A DNA stretch of 64,000 nt from Microbacterium sp. A20 (GTDB lineage Bacteria > Actinomycetota > Actinomycetes > Actinomycetales > Microbacteriaceae), in the NCBI RefSeq assembly GCF_004794515.1, contig NZ_SSDF01000074.1, positions 124,001 through 188,000 of the forward strand, read 5' to 3'. The translations under genes were made by a program, and so were the position numbers. The notes beneath the pieces are model-generated. The model saw only the letters and a program-made list of their open reading frames with translations. It was not told where the DNA came from and searched no databases. The stretch's first letter is position 1. Each line of letters begins with the position of its first letter. Below, piece after piece: positions 8,684 to 18,500 of this stretch.

Positions 8684-9783
8684 AGCCCGGCCGTCCAGCC
8701 CCGGACCGGCGGCGCGCCGAGCACGCGCATCAGCAGCTCCCTGCCGCGGACCACGGGCATCGGCGCCGGAGCACCCATCGACATGTAGAACGCCGAGCGA
8801 CGCTGTGCGCGCGAGGCGGAGCGCAGCACGTGCCACTCGAACCTCGCCAGCTCCGGCATCCGATGCGGCAGCGACCGCACGAGCTCGGACGCGAGACGTC
8901 GGGCGTCCACCCAGCCCAGGTTCATCCCCTGCCCGCCGATCGGACTGATCTCATGCGCGGCATCCCCGAGGAGCACGACCCGGCCCCTGGTCAGCCGTGT
9001 CGCTCGGTGCTGCGCGGCGACGAAGGAGGTCGGCTCCGCGTCGGGCGGGAACTCGATGCCGAGCCCGGTCCGCGCCTCGATCGCCCTGCGGAAGGCATCG
9101 GCGTGGTGCAGGTCCTCTCCCACGCCGTGGCGGACCACCCATCGCCTGCGTCCGCCGGGGAGCGGAAAGGACTCGACGAGACCTGCGGGTTCGCAGTGCA
9201 GCACCGCACGGTCCCCCGCTCTGTGGTCGTCGATGTCGATCATCGAGTACGACGCGTGTCCCGGACGACGCCGCCACCCGACGCCGAGATCGTCGCGGAG
9301 ACGGCTCCGCACGCCATCGGCGACGACCACCATCGACGCCGTGTGCTCGCGGGGACCTCCGACGGTCTCCGCCGCCACCACCACGGCGTCCGCGTCCTGC
9401 CGGAGAGTCCGCACGGTGCATCCGGAGATCAACGCGTCCGGCGAGAGTGCCTGCACGCGGGCTCGGAGCAGCGCGCTCGTCCGCGGCTGCGGGAGGATCA
9501 GGACGGGACGGTCCGGCGCGAAGGTCAGCGTCGCGAGTGTCCGTCGGCGGCTGCGTACCTCTCCACCGTCGAGCCGCAGCGCTTCGGACCGGACGTCCGT
9601 GCCGATGCCGACCGCATCGAGAGCATCCAGCCCCGGCCGATGGATGCCGATCGCTCTGGTCCGAGCGTCGGCATCCGTCTGCCGCTCGCAGACCACCACG
9701 CGCAACCCGTCCTGCAGCAGCAGACACGCCAGGAGCAGACCGACGGGGCCTGCTCCCACGATCAGCACGTCATGATCGGGCAC
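8662..9783 (-). CDS. FAD-dependent monooxygenase of the type III polyketide operon
   Basis: A 373-aa flavoprotein of the UbiH/p-hydroxybenzoate hydroxylase class. It has the Rossmann start HDVLIVGAGPVGLLLACLL and the second FAD motif VVLLGDAAHEISPIGGQGMN, with the conserved GD near residue 280. It should hydroxylate an aromatic ring using NAD(P)H and O2. It is the last gene of an operon after a type III polyketide synthase and a methyltransferase, overlapping the latter by 14 bases. The same trio occurs as SrsC/SrsB/SrsA in Streptomyces alkylresorcinol and quinone synthesis, so its likely substrate is the polyketide ring (inference). The start is GTG 9783. Confidence 0.85.
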   Translation of the reverse strand: MPDHDVLIVGAGPVGLLLACLLLQDGLRVVVCERQTDADARTRAIGIHRPGLDALDAVGIGTDVRSEALRLDGGEVRSRRRTLATLTFAPDRPVLILPQPRTSALLRARVQALSPDALISGCTVRTLRQDADAVVVAAETVGGPREHTASMVVVADGVRSRLRDDLGVGWRRRPGHASYSMIDIDDHRAGDRAVLHCEPAGLVESFPLPGGRRRWVVRHGVGEDLHHADAFRRAIEARTGLGIEFPPDAEPTSFVAAQHRATRLTRGRVVLLGDAAHEISPIGGQGMNLGWVDARRLASELVRSLPHRMPELARFEWHVLRSASRAQRRSAFYMSMGAPAPMPVVRGRELLMRVLGAPPVRGWTAGLLTMRGL

Positions 9784-10495
9784 TGCCTTCCTCCCACCGC
9801 AGCTCCAGTCGCGAGGGCAGTCCCCCGCGGACGGTCCACCCGGTCGGAGCGATCGCCGTCAGCTCGGCGGCCGTGTACGAGCGTCGGATGCTGATGAGTC
9901 CGTCCTCGCGGATGAACGAATCGGCGAGGAGGGTTCGAGAGATCGGCCAGGTCGCGGCGGCGAACAGCACGTGAGCGGCCCGGCTCCGGGCGATGTCGTG
10001 GTGGGACACCAGCCCGTTCGGCGCGACGAGTCGCACCGAGTCGCTGAGCACCGTCTGGAGCTCGTCCGCGTCCAGGTGGTGCAGCACGTGGTTCGACAGC
10101 ACGACGTCGTAGGTGTCGCCGGCGTCGACCAACTCGGTGGTCAGCGCGCGTCGGTAGCGGATGCCGGCCCCGCGGTCGTGCGCCGAGGCCCATCGGATCG
10201 CGCGCTCGTCGGCGTCGAGAGCGGTGATCTCGGCGTCGAGCCCGTCGTGACGCAGCCGCCCGGCGAGCAGGCGGCAGAGGTCTCCCCCGCCGGCACCGAC
10301 ATCGAGGATGCGCAGTCGCCCCGACCGCTCCGCGCGCGGCCGGATGTCGCGACGATAGAGCGTGCCAGGACGGGAGACCAGCGCATTCACGAAGCCGAAA
10401 CGTCCGTAGGTCCGTGCGAGCATCCGTGCATCGGCGTGCGTGTCGTCCATCAGCTCAGGGGTGTCGACGTCCCTGACCGCCAGGACTGCCCTCAC
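9770..10495 (-). CDS. Class I SAM-dependent methyltransferase
   Basis: A 241-aa Rossmann-fold methyltransferase. Motif I is ILDVGAGGGDLCRLLA (about residues 65-80), followed by the acidic ITALDADERAI and DVVLSNHVLHHLD. No membrane segments are visible. GTG 10495 overlaps the stop of the polyketide synthase gene (GTGA) and its own end overlaps the monooxygenase start, so the three proteins should be made in fixed ratio. By analogy with SrsB it probably O- or C-methylates the resorcinol/phenol product of the synthase (inference from context). Confidence 0.85.
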   Translation of the reverse strand: MRAVLAVRDVDTPELMDDTHADARMLARTYGRFGFVNALVSRPGTLYRRDIRPRAERSGRLRILDVGAGGGDLCRLLAGRLRHDGLDAEITALDADERAIRWASAHDRGAGIRYRRALTTELVDAGDTYDVVLSNHVLHHLDADELQTVLSDSVRLVAPNGLVSHHDIARSRAAHVLFAAATWPISRTLLADSFIREDGLISIRRSYTAAELTAIAPTGWTVRGGLPSRLELRWEEGSARS

Positions 10496-11652
10496 GAGGC
10501 AGAGGGAGCGACGACGGTGAACAGCGCGCTCTCGGCCGTCAGCCCCGGGCCGAAGGCCATCGCGGCGACGCGTTCGCCCGCTGCAGCCTCTTCCTCCTCC
10601 AGGATGCGCTTGAGGACGAAGAGCACGGTCGCACTGGACATGTTCCCGTTCTCGCGCAGGACTTCGCGAGCGGGGTGCAGCTGCGCGTCGCTGAGGTGCA
10701 TCCGCTCCTGCACCCGGTCCAGGATGCTGCGACCGCCGGGGTGGATCGCCCAGTGCTCGACCTTCTCCCCCACCCGCCCCGCCTCGAACGCCTCGGCCAT
10801 CTCCGCATCAGCGGAGTACAGCGGTCGGAGTGCGCCGATGATGGTCTCCCCGATGATCTGCGGAACGGCGGTGGAGAGGATCATCTCGAAACCGCTGTCG
10901 CCGATCGTCCAGGCCATGTCCTTCTCGCCCTCCGGCGCGATGGCCGTGTGGAAGCGGTCCAACCGCAGGGCGGGAGAGGCCGACGCAAGGTCCCGGGCCG
11001 TGACGATGCCGGCCGCGGCGCCGTCGGCGAACAGGGAGGAGGCGACGATCGTGTCAGGGTTCTCCGAGGAGCGCAGATGCAGGGTGCAGAGTTCGACGCT
11101 GACGACCAGGACCACCGCGTTCTCGTCCGCGATGCAGAACTGACTCGCCGCCCGCAGCGCCGGCATGGACGCGTAGCAGCCCATGAACCCGAGATGGAAG
11201 CGCTGGACGGCGTCGGACAGCCCGAGTGCGCGCACGATCTCGTACTCCGGGCCGGGGGCGTGGAACCCGGTGCAGGACACCGTGATGACGTGCGTCACAT
11301 CCTCCGGGCCGATCTCGGGGTCGGCATCCAGGGCCTTCCGTGCGACGTCGACGAAGAGCTTCGCAGCCTCGCGGGTGTAGATGTCGTTACGTGCCTTGGT
11401 GCCCGGAGCCAGCAGCTCTCCGGAACGCCGGTCGAAGAAGACGGGCTCGGGCACGTCGGAATCGAGCGACAGCTCGTCGATCACGGTGTGGCGGCGGTCG
11501 ATGCCCGAGACGTTGAACGACGTCGTGACGATCCGCTGTGCCAAACGCCCGAGGTCGGGCTGCTGGGCGAAGACGTCGCGCACCTGCTCCTGGACGAGAA
11601 CGGTGTCGGGGACGATCGTCTGCAGCGATCGGAGCACAGGCGGTCGACTCAT
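10492..11652 (-). CDS. Type III polyketide synthase (alkylresorcinol/pyrone-like)
   Basis: A 386-aa chalcone-synthase-fold ketosynthase that extends an acyl-CoA starter with malonyl-CoA units. The catalytic cysteine lies in HLGFMGCYAS, the His in WAIHPGGRS and the Asn in RENGNMSSATVLF, so the Cys-His-Asn triad is complete. ATG 11652 gives the normal family N-terminus (SRPPVLRSLQTIVPD); the open frame continues upstream without family sequence. It is the first gene of the synthase/methyltransferase/monooxygenase operon. Products of such operons are typically phenolic lipids or quinones in the membrane. Which starter is used cannot be told from sequence. Confidence 0.93.
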   Translation of the reverse strand: MSRPPVLRSLQTIVPDTVLVQEQVRDVFAQQPDLGRLAQRIVTTSFNVSGIDRRHTVIDELSLDSDVPEPVFFDRRSGELLAPGTKARNDIYTREAAKLFVDVARKALDADPEIGPEDVTHVITVSCTGFHAPGPEYEIVRALGLSDAVQRFHLGFMGCYASMPALRAASQFCIADENAVVLVVSVELCTLHLRSSENPDTIVASSLFADGAAAGIVTARDLASASPALRLDRFHTAIAPEGEKDMAWTIGDSGFEMILSTAVPQIIGETIIGALRPLYSADAEMAEAFEAGRVGEKVEHWAIHPGGRSILDRVQERMHLSDAQLHPAREVLRENGNMSSATVLFVLKRILEEEEAAAGERVAAMAFGPGLTAESALFTVVAPSAS

Positions 11653-11714
11653 GCTGTCACTCAAGCATGCGGTGTCGCCCCGGGGGAAGGGGTTGCGTTC
11701 GGCCCTGCGTCTGA

Positions 11715-12329
11715 CTAGAAGCCGAGGGCGCGGGCGAGCTTGGAACCGGATGCCGATTCCCGGCCTCCCGCGGCCAGGACGGCACGCTCCACGGCATCGA
11801 AGAAGGCGGCGCGCGCGCCGTCGTCGGCCGGAGCTGCGGGACCGAGTTCCATCTCCCACTCCCGCCATTCGCGCTGCACATCGCCCCGGAGATCCGTCGC
11901 CTGCACCCGGTCGTCGACGAACTCGGCCACGACCCCGGCTGGGCCCGTGAGGAGGTAGGCGGTGCGGTCGTTCCGGATGCGGGCGAGCGGGGTGAGCGGA
12001 GCGGTCGTCCATGCGGACACGGTCTCGGCCACGGCCGCGGGCAGCGCATCGCCCTCACCGAGCGGCCAGCCGAGTTCGAGACGGCCGTCGCCCTGTCGCG
12101 GTCCCTTCACGTGCCAGCCCTCGTCCGGACCGCCGGTGCGACGGCGCAGCGCCACCCCGGCACGGGCGAGATCTCCGTCGGCGGTGTCGAAGTACTGCGC
12201 GTCGAGCGCCCGGGCCTCCCCGGCGGTGACGGTGTCGACCCCGGGGATGGCCTCCCAGACCGGCAGCGGGGTCTCGCCGTCGACGTCGTACTTGCGCTCG
12301 ACCTCGACCGTGCGGGACGGTTCAGTCAT
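11715..12329 (-). CDS. CYTH-domain protein
   Basis: A 204-aa protein with the CYTH signature near the start (VEVERKYDV, the ExExK pattern) and alternating acidic/basic strands such as LDAQYFDTADGDLARAG and LRRRTGG. CYTH proteins bind triphosphate groups with Mg2+ and include triphosphatases and class IV adenylate cyclases; no CHAD domain is attached. The exact activity is unknown. Its ATG overlaps the stop of the upstream 71-aa gene by eight bases (ATGACTGA), so the two are translationally coupled. Confidence 0.85.
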   Translation of the reverse strand: MTEPSRTVEVERKYDVDGETPLPVWEAIPGVDTVTAGEARALDAQYFDTADGDLARAGVALRRRTGGPDEGWHVKGPRQGDGRLELGWPLGEGDALPAAVAETVSAWTTAPLTPLARIRNDRTAYLLTGPAGVVAEFVDDRVQATDLRGDVQREWREWEMELGPAAPADDGARAAFFDAVERAVLAAGGRESASGSKLARALGF

Positions 12330-12537
12330 CGTCGTTGAGAGTCAGATCCTCGAGAGACTCTTCGAACCAGTAGTCGACCTCGGTCGGCCCATCGGTCGGG
12401 CCGGTGTTCTGCGGTTCGCTGCGGCGGTTGTACACCACCTGCGTCTCGCTGTAGGGGACGATCAGCTTGTCGTCCGCGTCGCCGAGGGGGATGATCTGCC
12501 CGTCGAGCGGGCCGCCGTGAAGCCGTGCAAGTGCCAT
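12322..12537 (-). CDS. Conserved small protein (71 aa), function unknown
   Basis: A short acidic protein starting MALARLHGGPLDGQIIPL, with GGPLDG and a tail ending in an Asn and three Asp. The N-terminal ARLHGGPLDG motif is common in short actinobacterial proteins of unknown role. The gene is coupled to the CYTH gene by an eight-base overlap. Codon use matches the neighbouring core genes. Confidence 0.75.
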   Translation of the reverse strand: MALARLHGGPLDGQIIPLGDADDKLIVPYSETQVVYNRRSEPQNTGPTDGPTEVDYWFEESLEDLTLNDDD

Positions 12538-12588
12538 GTGCTTCAGGGTAGCCCCGACATCGGACTATCCGTGCGAGACCCGGCGGAT

Positions 12589-13059
12589 TCAGCCCAGGAC
12601 GACACCGAGGAGAGCACCCGCGATCATCCACGGGCCGAAGGCGATGCGGGTGGCACCGTGCGCTCGGCGCAGGAGGATGAGCACGAGTGCGTACAACGCC
12701 CCGAGCACGAAGGCCGAGGCGGCGCCGATCGCGAGCGACTGCCAGCCGTGCCAGCCCAGCACGAACCCGATGACCGCGGCGAGCTTCACGTCGCCGCCGC
12801 CCATCCCGGCACGGCTGATCCCGCGCAGCACGGCGTAGAAGCCACCCAGGATCACCATGCCGAGGAGGGCGCGGAGGAACGCGATGCCCTGCCCCGTGAC
12901 CAGCGCGTCGAGAGCTGCGAGCAGGATCAGCACGGCGAGCGTCGGCAGCACGATGGGATTCGGGAGGCGGTGGGTGCGCGCGTCGATCACGATCAGCCAT
13001 GCGCCGACGCCCGCCAGCATGACGTGCACGAGTGAGATGAGTGCGAGTCGCGGGTCCAT
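12589..13059 (-). CDS. Prepilin-peptidase-like membrane protease (A24 family)
   Basis: A 156-aa integral membrane protein with about five hydrophobic segments. The two catalytic Asp motifs of type IV leader peptidases are present: IDARTHRLPN near residue 25 and GMGGGDVKLAAVIG near residue 90 (the GxGD motif). It lacks the N-terminal methyltransferase domain of full-length PilD, as is usual for short actinobacterial versions. No pilus genes are close, so its substrate is unknown. The ATG at 13059 is preceded by GGATCTC. Confidence 0.85.
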   Translation of the reverse strand: MDPRLALISLVHVMLAGVGAWLIVIDARTHRLPNPIVLPTLAVLILLAALDALVTGQGIAFLRALLGMVILGGFYAVLRGISRAGMGGGDVKLAAVIGFVLGWHGWQSLAIGAASAFVLGALYALVLILLRRAHGATRIAFGPWMIAGALLGVVLG

Positions 13060-13157
13060 AGGCGCAGGTTAGGAGATCCGCGGTCCAGACGCCGGTGGCC
13101 TGTGGAGAACTCCTGCCGATGTCCGATGTACGAACTATCGTCATCCACACGACTTGG

Positions 13158-13172
13158 TATATTAGAATATAT
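13158..13172 (+). promoter_or_regulatory. AT-rich inverted repeat in the imuA' promoter region
   Basis: TATATT-AG-AATATA is a perfect 6-bp inverted repeat in otherwise GC-rich DNA, 20 bases before the imuA' start. TAGAAT (13163-13168) inside it could be a -10 box. I see no canonical actinobacterial LexA box (two TCGAAC-like half sites) in the 110 bases upstream, so damage control here may use another route. Confidence 0.4.
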
Positions 13173-13191
13173 CTTCGAGAAAGGATGCAGG

Positions 13192-13974
13192 GTGATCGGT
13201 CTCGATGCACTGGCTTCGCTCTCACCGGCGAGCGACTCCCGCGCGGGAGAAGTGCTGCGACTGCGCCGTGAGATCAGCCGGATGCAGCGCCGGCGCAGCG
13301 AGCATACGCTGATCCCCCTCGACCCCGCCTTCTCCGCACTCCTTCCCGAGGAAGGGCTGCAGACCGGAACCTCCTACACCGTCTCCCCCTCGCCGAGCCT
13401 GGTGCTCGCACTGCTCAGTACCGCGTCCCAGAAGGGGCACTGGTGCGCCGTCGTCGGCATGCCGACCCTCGGCGTCGAAGCGGCAGCCGCATTCGGCATC
13501 GATCTCGCCCGGCTGATCCTCGTCCCCGACCCGGGAGAGCGCTGGCTCGCGGCGACCTCCGCGCTGGCCGAGGTCGTGCCCCTGATCGTCGTGAACCCCG
13601 CCACGCGGGCACGGGATGCCGACGTCTCCCGCCTGAGCGCCCGCCTGCGCGATCGCGGGTGCACACTCCTGGTCACCGAGACACCCGGCACCGGACGCTG
13701 GCCGCAGAGCGAGGGGACGATACGCCTTCACGACCCGCACTGGCACGGCCTCGGCGCCGGCTGGGGGCTGCTCTCCGACTGCACCGTGACCGTGACCGCG
13801 CAGACCCGGCACACCTCTCGCCCGTCGAGCGTCCACGTGCGACTGCCGGGAGGCCACGGCGCCGTCGAGACGGTCGCGACCGAGCTCACCGCGCTGCCCT
13901 CCCTCTCCCCTGACATCGCCGGGCAGGGAGAGGCTGCTCCCCCGGAGCTCCTGCGATGGGCGGAAGCCGGATGA
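13192..13974 (+). CDS. imuA': Mutasome accessory protein ImuA'
   Basis: A 260-aa RecA/SulA-like protein that partners ImuB and DnaE2 in error-prone translesion synthesis. In mycobacteria ImuA' is essential for the mutasome; here the role is assigned by position and overall sequence. Visible features are GLQTGTSYTVSPSPSLVLALL, where a RecA fold would have its P-loop but without a full Walker A, and GHWCAVVGMPTLGVEAA. I choose GTG 13192 because AAAGGA lies about ten bases upstream; the open frame extends 30 codons more without family-like sequence. The stop overlaps the imuB start (ATGA). Confidence 0.82.
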   Translation: MIGLDALASLSPASDSRAGEVLRLRREISRMQRRRSEHTLIPLDPAFSALLPEEGLQTGTSYTVSPSPSLVLALLSTASQKGHWCAVVGMPTLGVEAAAAFGIDLARLILVPDPGERWLAATSALAEVVPLIVVNPATRARDADVSRLSARLRDRGCTLLVTETPGTGRWPQSEGTIRLHDPHWHGLGAGWGLLSDCTVTVTAQTRHTSRPSSVHVRLPGGHGAVETVATELTALPSLSPDIAGQGEAAPPELLRWAEAG

Positions 13975-15509
13975 ACAGCCCGCTCCGCGTGCTCGTGCTG
14001 TGGTTCCCCGACTGGCCCCTGCGTGCCGCGCTCGGCAGCCCGCCTCCGCACCTGCCCACCGCCCTGGTGCAGGCGAACACGATCGTCGCCTGCACCGCCT
14101 CCGCCCGAGAGCACGGCGTGCGCACCGGTCAGCGCCGCCGCGTCGCCCAGGGCCACCTCTCCTCGCTGCGCGTGCTCCCCCACGACCCCGACCGCGACGA
14201 GCGCGCCTTCCTCCCCGTGCTGCACCTCATCGAGAAGCAGGCGCCAGGGGTCACCCTGCTGCGACCCGGACTCGCGATCGTCCGCGCCCGGGGCATCTCC
14301 CGCTATCACGGCGGAGAGGCGGAAGCAGCCGAGGCGCTCACCGCCGTCCTCGCGGAGGCCGGCTTCCCCGAGGTGCGCATCGGCGTCGCGGACGGCCCGT
14401 TCACCGCCGAGATCGCCGCGCGGGGGCCCACACCCTGCACGGTCGTGCCGCCCGGCGGATCCCGGGAGTTCCTGGCCCCCTTCCCCGTGCAGGTGCTGCG
14501 CGACGAGCAGATCGCCGGCCTCCTCGTCCGACTCGGAGTGCGCACCCTCGGCGAGTTCACCGCGCTCGCCCCGCTCGACGTGCGCGACCGCTTCGGCGAA
14601 CACGGTGCGCGCCTGCACGCGCTCGCCGCCGGCGCCGACTCCCGCCCGCTGACACCGCGTCCCCCCGACCCGGAACTCGTTCGGGACATCGAGTTCGACT
14701 CGCCGTTGGGTGGAGCGGATCAGGTCGCCTTCGCGGTGCGGCAGACGGCGGATGCGGTCATGCTCGCGCTCGGTGACGCCTCGGTCGTGTGCACGGAGGT
14801 GCGCATCGATCTGACCGACGACAACGGCGTGGTCTTCTCCCGGTCCTGGTTGCATCCGACCTGCTTCGATGCCTCCGACCTCGTGGATCGGGTGCGCTGG
14901 CAGCTGGAGGCCCTGGCCGCACAGTCGGCGAAGGAACCGGTCGATGAGGCACGAGCGTTCGGCGGCATCATGGCGGTACGCATCGTCCCCGCCGCCGTGG
15001 ACGACGCCGCCCATCACCAGCCGGGCCTCTTCGGATCCGGCACCGACGAGCGCCTGCACCACGCGGTCTCCCGCGTGCAGACCATGCTGGGGCATCAGGG
15101 CGTGCTCACCGCCGCGGTGTCCGGCGGCCGGTGGCTCGCCGATCGCCAGGTGCTGACGCCCTGGGGTGAGCGCACGGTCGCCCCTCGCGACCCGGAATCG
15201 CCCTGGCCGGGGAGCCTGCCCGATCCGCTCCCGGCAGAGGTGTTCCGCCCCCCGCGTCCGATCGGGGTGCTGGCGGCGGACGAGACCACGATCACCATCG
15301 ACGAGCGCGGGACGCTCTCGAGCGATCCCGCCCGCATCGACGGGGCGACCGTGCAGGCGTGGGCCGGCCCCTGGCCCATCCACGAGCGCCGCTGGGCATC
15401 CGGCGGCGGCAAACGTGGGCACCGGCTGCAGATCGTCGACGATCACGACCGTGCCTGGCTGGTCTTCCACACCGGCGAGCGCTGGTGGGTCGAGGGGAGG
15501 TATCGCTGA
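13971..15509 (+). CDS. imuB: ImuB, Y-family polymerase-like mutasome hub
   Basis: A 512-aa protein of the DinB/Y-family fold that bridges DnaE2, ImuA' and the beta clamp. The start RVLVLWFPDWPL is typical of ImuB; the catalytic acidic residues of true DinB polymerases are not conserved at the N-terminus (WFPDW instead of the active Asp motif), consistent with a non-catalytic scaffold. A fingers/palm-like region (LVQANTIVACTASAREHGVR) and a helix-hairpin segment (LLVRLGVRTLGEFTALA) follow. It overlaps imuA' by ATGA and dnaE2 by TGATG, so the cassette is one translational unit. Confidence 0.92.
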   Translation: MNSPLRVLVLWFPDWPLRAALGSPPPHLPTALVQANTIVACTASAREHGVRTGQRRRVAQGHLSSLRVLPHDPDRDERAFLPVLHLIEKQAPGVTLLRPGLAIVRARGISRYHGGEAEAAEALTAVLAEAGFPEVRIGVADGPFTAEIAARGPTPCTVVPPGGSREFLAPFPVQVLRDEQIAGLLVRLGVRTLGEFTALAPLDVRDRFGEHGARLHALAAGADSRPLTPRPPDPELVRDIEFDSPLGGADQVAFAVRQTADAVMLALGDASVVCTEVRIDLTDDNGVVFSRSWLHPTCFDASDLVDRVRWQLEALAAQSAKEPVDEARAFGGIMAVRIVPAAVDDAAHHQPGLFGSGTDERLHHAVSRVQTMLGHQGVLTAAVSGGRWLADRQVLTPWGERTVAPRDPESPWPGSLPDPLPAEVFRPPRPIGVLAADETTITIDERGTLSSDPARIDGATVQAWAGPWPIHERRWASGGGKRGHRLQIVDDHDRAWLVFHTGERWWVEGRYR

Positions 15510-18500
15510 TGGGCTGGCACAATCCGCCCCTCTCCTGGAACGACCTGGAGCGCACCCTCAGCGGCGAGGAGTCGCCCCCGGCCCCTCTCGGCGCCGAACC
15601 GCGCAGCCAGCGGACGGACCCAGGACCGGTGAGTCGGCGCCGCAAGCGCACTCCTCCCACCGCCACCGCGCGCCCCGAGGATGCGGTCCCCTATGCCGAG
15701 CTGCACGCCCACTCCTCGTACTCGTTCCTCGACGGCGCCTCCTCCCCCGAGGATCTCCTCGCCGAGGCCGACCGCCTCGGCCTGACCGCGCTCGCCCTCA
15801 CCGACCACGACGGCTTCTACGGCGCCGCACGGTTCGCCGAGGTGGCAGACCTCATGGAGAGCCCGCTGCAGACCGTGTTCGGCGCCGAGCTGTCACTCGA
15901 CCTGCCCGCACCGCAACGGGGTTCCGCCGATCCTGCCGGTGAGCACCTGCTCGTTCTCGCCCGCGGGATGGAGGGCTACCACCGGCTCTCGGGCGCGATC
16001 TCCGCGGCGCAGCTTCGTGGCGGAGAGAAGGGGCGTCCGGTGTACGACCTCGACGACCTCGCCGCACGCGCGGGCGGGCACTGGACGATCCTGACCGGAT
16101 GCCGCAAGGGCGCGGTGCGCCGCGGGCTCGAGGCCGGAGACGCGGCCACTCCGCTGCGCTCCCTCATCGACCTGTTCGGAGCCGACCACGTCGCCGTCGA
16201 GCTCTTCGACCACGGAGATCCGCTGGACACCCGCCGCAACGACGCCCTCGCCGACCACGCCCGTCGGATGCGGCTGCCGGTGGTCGCGACCAACAACGTG
16301 CACTACGCCACCCCCGCACAGGCACCGCTCGCCGAAGCCGTGGCCGCGGTCCGCGCGGTGCGCAGCATGGATGAGCTCGACGGCTGGCTGCCTGCACACG
16401 GCGGCGCGCATCTGCGCAGCGGAGCCGAGATGTCCGCGCGCTTCCAGCGCTATCCCGGAGCGATCTCCTACGGGCTCGAACTGGCGGCGGCATCCGCCTT
16501 CCCGCTGCGCCTCGCCCGGCCAGCGCTCCCCCAGCAGGAGGTCCCGGAGGGGCACACGCCCATGAGCTGGCTGCGTCACCTGGTCTGGGAGGCCGTGCCG
16601 TCGAAGTACCCCCGGCTGAACGACGCCGGCCACCGTCGGATCGAACGCGAGCTGGATGTGATCGAGGAGAAGGACTTCCCGGGGTACTTCCTGATCGTGC
16701 ACGGCATCGTCGCCGAGGCGCGCAGACGCGGCATCCTCTGCCAGGGTCGGGGATCGGCCGCGGCGAGCGCGGTCTGCTACCTGCTCGGGATCACCGCGGT
16801 CGACCCGATCCTCTATCGCCTCCCCTTCGAGAGGTTCCTGGCGACGACGCGGACGGAGGAGCCGGACATCGACGTGGACTTCGACTCCGACCGCCGTGAG
16901 GAGATCATCCAGTGGGTGTATCGGGAGTACGGGAGGGAACGCGCGGCCCAGGTGGCGAACGTCATCCAGTACCGGCCGAAGAACGCGGTGCGCGACATGG
17001 CGAGGGCGCTCGGTCATTCCCCCGGACAGCAGGATGCCTGGTCCCGCCAGGTCGACGGCTGGGGCGTGGGGCTCGAGCCCGTCGAGGGTCACGACATCCC
17101 GGAGAACGTGCTCGCCTACGCCGGTGAGCTGCTGAAGGCACCCCGCCACCTCGGCATCCACTCCGGCGGCATGGTGCTCACCGCGCGCCCGGTCGGCGAA
17201 GTCGTGCCGGTGGAGCATGCCCGCATGGAGAACCGCACCGTCATCCAGTGGGACAAGGACGACTCCGCCTTCATGGGCCTGGTGAAGTTCGACCTGCTGG
17301 GCCTCGGGATGCTCGCCGCCCTGCAGCACTGCTTCGACCTGATCCGGGAGAACACCGGCGAGGAGTGGACGCTGGAGCGCATCCCCAAGGAGGAGCCGGG
17401 GGTGTACGACATGCTCTGCCGAGCGGATTCGATCGGGGTCTTCCAGGTGGAGTCCCGCGCGCAGATCGGCCTGCTCCCCCGCCTGCAGCCCCGCTGCTTC
17501 TACGACCTCGCCATCCAGATCGCGCTCATCCGTCCCGGCCCCATCCAGGGAGGGGCCGTGCACCCCTTCGTGCGACGCAAGATGGCGAAGGATCGTGTCG
17601 ACGAGGAGAACCGGAAGCGCCTGGCCCGGGGCGAGGAGCCCGTGGACTTCACGATCCCCTACCCGCACAGCGATCTGGAGGACATCCTCAAGCGCACGCT
17701 GGGCATCCCGATCTTCCAGGAGCAGCTCATCCAGATGGCGACGGCCATCGGCGACTGCACGGCCGATGAGGCCGACCTGCTGCGCCGGGCGATGGGGTCG
17801 AAACGCGGTCTGGAGAAGATCGAGAAGGTCAGGGACAAGCTCTACGCCGGCATGGCCAGGCGCGGGCTCACCGACGAGGCGGCCGATCGCATCTACGCCC
17901 AGATCCAGGCATTCTCGAACTTCGGCTTCGCGGAGTCGCACTCCCTGTCGTTCGCCCTGCTCGTCTACGCCAGCTCCTGGTTGAAACTGCACTACCCCGC
18001 AGCGTTCCTCGCCGGCCTGCTGCGCTCGCAGCCGATGGGCTTCTACTCCGCGGCGACCCTCACCGCGGACGCCCGACGGCACGGGGTGGAGGTCCGCCGC
18101 CCCGATCTGCACGTCTCCGGGGCGACGGAGATGCTGGAGCCTCTCGACGAGGGCGCGTCCTCGCACGGGCCGACCGGCCGGGAGGACTGCCTCGACGATC
18201 CGCAACCGCCCACCCTCCGCTTCGACAGGGAGGCTCCCGACGAGTCCGCGGCACATCGGCGGGACGGCGGATCCGCGGTGCGACTGGGCCTCAGCGGCAT
18301 CCGCGGGATCGGCGTGCCGATGGCGGAGAGGATCGTCGCCGAGCGCGAGGCGCACGGGCGGTACCGTGACCTGCACGATCTGGTGCGTCGGACGGATGCC
18401 ACCGCCGCACAGCTGGAGGCACTCGCCACCGCCGGTGCCTTCGACTGCCTGGGGCTGGAGCGCCGAGAGGCCATCTGGCTCGCCGGCGCCGCAGCGGACG

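Noticed and set aside
13090..13150. LexA (SOS) box upstream of imuA'
   Set aside because: Only a single CGAAC half-site is present, with no opposed GTTCG half-site at the right distance.
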